Assembly: GCA_965231165.1 (NCBI GenBank) | Contig: OZ246421.1 | Coordinates: 2,046,001-2,110,000, forward strand | Length of the DNA: 64,000 nt | Direction: 5' to 3' | Origin: Micavibrio_C sp965231165 | GTDB lineage: Bacteria > Pseudomonadota > Alphaproteobacteria > Micavibrionales > Micavibrionaceae | In this document: piece by piece, positions 63,175 to 64,000 of the stretch | How the letters are laid out: each line of letters starts with the position of its first letter | Position numbering within the stretch: the first letter of the stretch is position 1 | Made by a program: the position numbers and the translations under genes | The notes under the pieces: model-generated | The model's input: the letters and a program-made list of their open reading frames with translations, nothing else | What the model was told of the DNA's origin: nothing | The model's database searches: none

Positions 63175-64000
63175 TTACTTGGACTTCTTCGTGTCTTCTA
63201 CCGATTTGCCGAGAGCGGCACCCAGGATATCACCCAGAGACGCACCGGACTCGGTGGAGCCGAACTCTTCCATTGCTTGTTTGTCTTCATCGATTTCACG
63301 GGCTTTGATCGACAGACCAAGCTTGCGTGATTTCTTGTCGATGGTGACAACTTTCGCATCGACTTTTTCGCCGACGGCGAAACGGTCGGGGCGTTGCTCT
63401 GAACGTTCGCGCGACAGGTCGGCTTTCTTGATGTAACCGGAAACTTTTTCGTTCACGGAAACTTCAACGCCTTTGTCATCAACAGCGGTGATCGTGCAAG
63501 TGACGGTCGCGCCTTTGCTGATGCCTTCCAGTGCGCCCACGTTCGGGTCTTCGCCGGAGAGTTGTTTGATGCCCAGAGCAACGCGTTCTTTCTCGGCGTC
63601 GATTTCAAGGATCTTGACCTTGACATTATCGCCTTTGTTGAACGCTTTGAGGGCTTCTTCGCTCTCGTCGTCCCATGAAACGTCGGACAGGTGAACCATG
63701 CCGTCGATATCGCCGGGCAGACCTACGAACAGGCCGAACTCAGTGATGTTACGGATTTCACCTTCGAGAACCTGACCGTCTTTATGATCGGCAGCAAACT
63801 TGATCCACGGATTGTCCATGCATTGTTTGATACCGAGCGAGATACGGCGTTTGTCCTCATCGACATCCAGAACCATGACTTCGACTTCTTGCGAGGTCGA
63901 AACGATTTTGCCCGGATGAGCGTTTTTCTTGGTCCATGACATTTCGGAAACGTGCACGAGACCTTCAATACCAGCTTCGAGTTCAACGAACGCACCGTAA
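63175..64000 (-). CDS. rpsA: 30S ribosomal protein S1, 5' end outside the window
   Basis: The C-terminal 274 residues of S1, an RNA-binding ribosomal protein of several OB-fold repeats. About three S1 motifs are visible (LEAGIEGLVHVSEMSW, LPGDIDGMVHLSDVSWDDE, EKVSGYIKKADLSRE), each with the GxVxxxxxxGxxV pattern before it. The reading frame is open to the window edge. The end (ALGKSVEDTKKSK) is short and lysine-rich. Position before ihfB is the usual bacterial order. Confidence 0.95.
   Translation of the reverse strand, partial: YGAFVELEAGIEGLVHVSEMSWTKKNAHPGKIVSTSQEVEVMVLDVDEDKRRISLGIKQCMDNPWIKFAADHKDGQVLEGEIRNITEFGLFVGLPGDIDGMVHLSDVSWDDESEEALKAFNKGDNVKVKILEIDAEKERVALGIKQLSGEDPNVGALEGISKGATVTCTITAVDDKGVEVSVNEKVSGYIKKADLSRERSEQRPDRFAVGEKVDAKVVTIDKKSRKLGLSIKAREIDEDKQAMEEFGSTESGASLGDILGAALGKSVEDTKKSK

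Noticed and set aside
1..64000. CRISPR arrays, prophage or insertion sequence remnants
   Set aside because: No regularly spaced short repeats, integrase, transposase or tRNA-edge duplications were found. The only repeats are the adhesin units and one intergenic palindrome.

Overview
The window is a gene-dense stretch of an alphaproteobacterial chromosome, estimated by eye at a little over 50% GC. The evidence for this is gene order and gene type. A ChvI/ChvG two-component pair sits beside RapZ and AhcY. A DivL-type kinase carries Tyr in its H-box. tsaE, a MurU-type nucleotidyltransferase, addB, addA and trxA form a block. An rpsA, ihfB, pyrF, trpF, trpB, trpA, accD, folC series closes the window. 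The exact order is uncertain; a Rhodospirillales- or Micavibrionales-like lineage is an inference only. I saw no tRNA, rRNA, CRISPR array or insertion sequence.

Layout, left to right. 1-3.3 kb: a truncated RND efflux permease and its membrane fusion protein on the minus strand. 3.7-5.8 kb: a secreted RTX/DUF4114-like protein. 5.9-16.7 kb: housekeeping genes, including an RsmC-like methyltransferase, a HAD nucleotidase, a single-domain ClpA-like ATPase, the serine pathway (serB, serC, serA) interrupted by a small unknown gene and an orphan methyltransferase, a CheY-like regulator with an unknown helical partner, and succinate-semialdehyde dehydrogenase. 16.9-30.9 kb: a surface adhesion module made of a 2758-residue repeat adhesin, a TolC-family outer-membrane protein, a LapB/LssB-like ABC exporter and a HlyD-like fusion protein, followed by two opposing SpoIIAA-like genes. 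31.9-38.5 kb: thrS, a putative metallopeptidase, infC (probably starting at AUA) and two tandem FAD oxidoreductases. 38.5-47.3 kb: a minus-strand run trxA, addA, addB, murU-like and tsaE, plus one small secreted protein on the plus strand. 47.3-55.0 kb: divL-like, ahcY, rapZ, chvG and chvI. 55.1-64 kb: folC, accD, trpA, a COQ10-like gene on the other strand, a YdcF-like gene, trpB, trpF, pyrF, ihfB and the 3' part of rpsA.

How the genes work together. The adhesin and the three genes after it look like one dedicated type I secretion system. The N-terminal beta-rich module and the Pro-Ala-Ala-Gly sites in the adhesin fit a cell-attached, protease-releasable (LapA-type) adhesin, although no LapD or LapG gene lies in the window. 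The smaller RTX protein at 3.7 kb has the same kind of C-terminal secretion region and could use the same exporter. The right half is mostly core metabolism and cell-cycle or envelope signalling, with local departures from the usual order: no hprK or ptsH next to chvG/rapZ, no amgK between tsaE and murU, and trpA separated from trpB.

The observations most worth following are the adhesin with nested von Willebrand A domains and its palindrome-flanked promoter, the AUA start of infC, the hairpin covering the ribosome binding site of the metallopeptidase gene, the RapZ Walker A change, and the palindromic repeat between trpF and trpB.
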